DNA of 6,231 nt, taken from Verrucomicrobiota bacterium (GTDB lineage Bacteria; Verrucomicrobiota; Verrucomicrobiia; Opitutales; Seribacteraceae). The DNA is taken from assembly GCA_030830145.1 (NCBI GenBank), contig JAURNO010000184.1:1-6231 (forward strand), written 5' to 3'. The position numbers and the translations under genes were made by a program. Below are positions 5,436-6,231 of the stretch, one piece after another (position 1 is the first letter of the stretch; each line of letters opens with the position of its first letter). The notes beneath the pieces are model-generated. The model was not told the origin of the DNA, made no database searches, and saw only the letters and a program-made list of their open reading frames with translations.

Positions 5436-6155
5436 TTATTCGAATTCCTTCCGGAAATCCTTGAATTGATCAGAAAGCTCGCGCAATTGATAGCGAAGGG
5501 CTTCGACCTCTTCCTTGAGTTCCTTGAATTCCGATGCCATTTCTTCTACTTGATCCAATCGCTCGTCGGGGGCGGGAACGTATACGGTAGAACCGTCCTG
5601 CAATTCCTCAACCCTCGGTGGAGGTCCGAAATTGTGATGCCAGCGCCGTTCTTTTTTTCCAGGAACGGGATCCATTTGTGAAACTAAGGATGGTTGCCGC
5701 TCCTCCATTTCCCGGAGGGTCTCATCGACGTCGGACAGACCGTCGAACTCGAACATTCTATTGGCTCGACTGTTCAGTTCTCCGGTGGTTTGGGGCCCGC
5801 GGTTGAGAAGTTCGGAAAGGAGAGCTCTTTCAGCTTTGATCAGATCGAGTTCCTTTTCGGCATTGTGCTGAAATTTTGGAACTCTGGAACCAACCAAATC
5901 CACTCGGTGGACCAACCGCTTGATTCGAAGTTCCTCAATGGTCCGCCCTACCTCTTCCTCGCTGAGCTCGGACCGGGGTAGGCGATTGTTTTTTTGGTTG
6001 CAGGCATTGACCAGGCCGTTGAGAGACATTGGATAGTACTCAGGGGTGGTGAGCTCCTTTTCAATCAAAGAGCCCAACACTCTTGCCTCTTGAAAAGTGA
6101 GCGTTTCGAGCGAATCAACCTCACCTTCGTCATTTTGTTTGTTTTCCTCTTCCAT
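5436..6155 (-). CDS. DUF480/YceH-family (UPF0502) protein with C-terminal coiled coil
   Basis: Member of a widespread, poorly understood bacterial family whose known structures show two winged-helix domains; no enzymatic role is established. The 239-residue protein opens with an acidic tail. Residues 19-58 follow the family's hallmark LT..EARVLG.LIEKELTTPEYYP.SLN.LV.ACNQK.NR, then GSRVPKFQH (89-97) and RGPQTTGELNSR (119-130), which belongs to the second winged helix. The residues after about 198 show heptad spacing of hydrophobics (LDQVEEM, FKELKEEVEAL, LRELSDQF), a predicted coiled coil that may mediate dimerisation. The start is ATG at 6155-6153; no Shine-Dalgarno sequence is visible upstream. 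It converges on fcl with 13 bp between stop codons and is probably transcribed alone from beyond or near 6156-6231. Confidence 0.93.
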   Translation of the reverse strand: MEEENKQNDEGEVDSLETLTFQEARVLGSLIEKELTTPEYYPMSLNGLVNACNQKNNRLPRSELSEEEVGRTIEELRIKRLVHRVDLVGSRVPKFQHNAEKELDLIKAERALLSELLNRGPQTTGELNSRANRMFEFDGLSDVDETLREMEERQPSLVSQMDPVPGKKERRWHHNFGPPPRVEELQDGSTVYVPAPDERLDQVEEMASEFKELKEEVEALRYQLRELSDQFKDFRKEFE

Positions 6156-6231
6156 AATACTACAGAAACGGAAAAGCCAAAAGGGGTGATTTGTTAGCTC
6201 GTTTGAACAGAGCGTTGGGTCGGAAGGAAAG

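Noticed and set aside
5424..5437. AAAAG/CTTTT hairpin between the convergent fcl and DUF480 genes as a bidirectional terminator
   Set aside because: The stem is only five mostly A-T pairs, too weak to claim.
5415..5460. GGATTT/AAATCC inverted repeat across the fcl 3' end
   Set aside because: Six pairs with a 34-base loop are expected by chance at this length.
1..6231. CRISPR array, insertion sequence or rRNA
   Set aside because: No regularly spaced repeats, transposase-like protein, terminal inverted repeats with target duplication, or rRNA-like sequence was seen.

Overview
The window looks like a chromosomal stretch from a Gram-negative bacterium with moderate GC and weak Shine-Dalgarno use. 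It carries a complete GDP-L-fucose pathway pair and a DUF480/YceH-family gene with a coiled-coil tail. Such a mix would fit Verrucomicrobiota or a related PVC lineage, but that placement is a guess from general gene flavour and no marker gene proves it.

Layout, left to right. Positions 1-1873 hold a three-gene operon on the minus strand, read right to left: an acidic-loop membrane protein (1256-1873), an ABC-2 type permease (413-1255) and an ABC ATPase cut by the left edge (1-416). The genes abut (TAAATG) and overlap (GTGA), so they are almost certainly co-translated. Positions 1874-2125 are a 252-bp gap with AT-rich promoter-like sequence and a cluster of four ATGACT repeats. Positions 2126-2710 encode a small Cro/C1-type HTH regulator on the same strand, directly upstream of the ABC operon. 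Its C-terminal domain is unassigned and resembles a nuclease fold with the active site lost. Positions 2711-3268 are a 558-bp region without a convincing gene. Its regulator-proximal part carries inverted repeats and recurring ATGTA(R)nGTA motifs that look like operator sites. A tRNA-Val(GAC) gene with encoded CCA lies at 3269-3345 on the minus strand, with a good -35 box upstream.

Positions 3465-5422 hold gmd and fcl on the plus strand, joined by a TGATG stop/start overlap. Together they turn GDP-D-mannose into GDP-L-fucose, a donor for surface polysaccharide or glycoprotein; no glycosyltransferase is present here. A DUF480/YceH-like gene (5436-6155, minus) converges on fcl with only 13 bp between stop codons.

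The nucleotide-sugar genes, tRNA and DUF480 gene are ordinary. The part worth a second look is the regulator plus the uncharacterised three-component ABC operon. The HTH protein may regulate itself and possibly the exporter; the evidence is gene order and candidate repeats, not proof.
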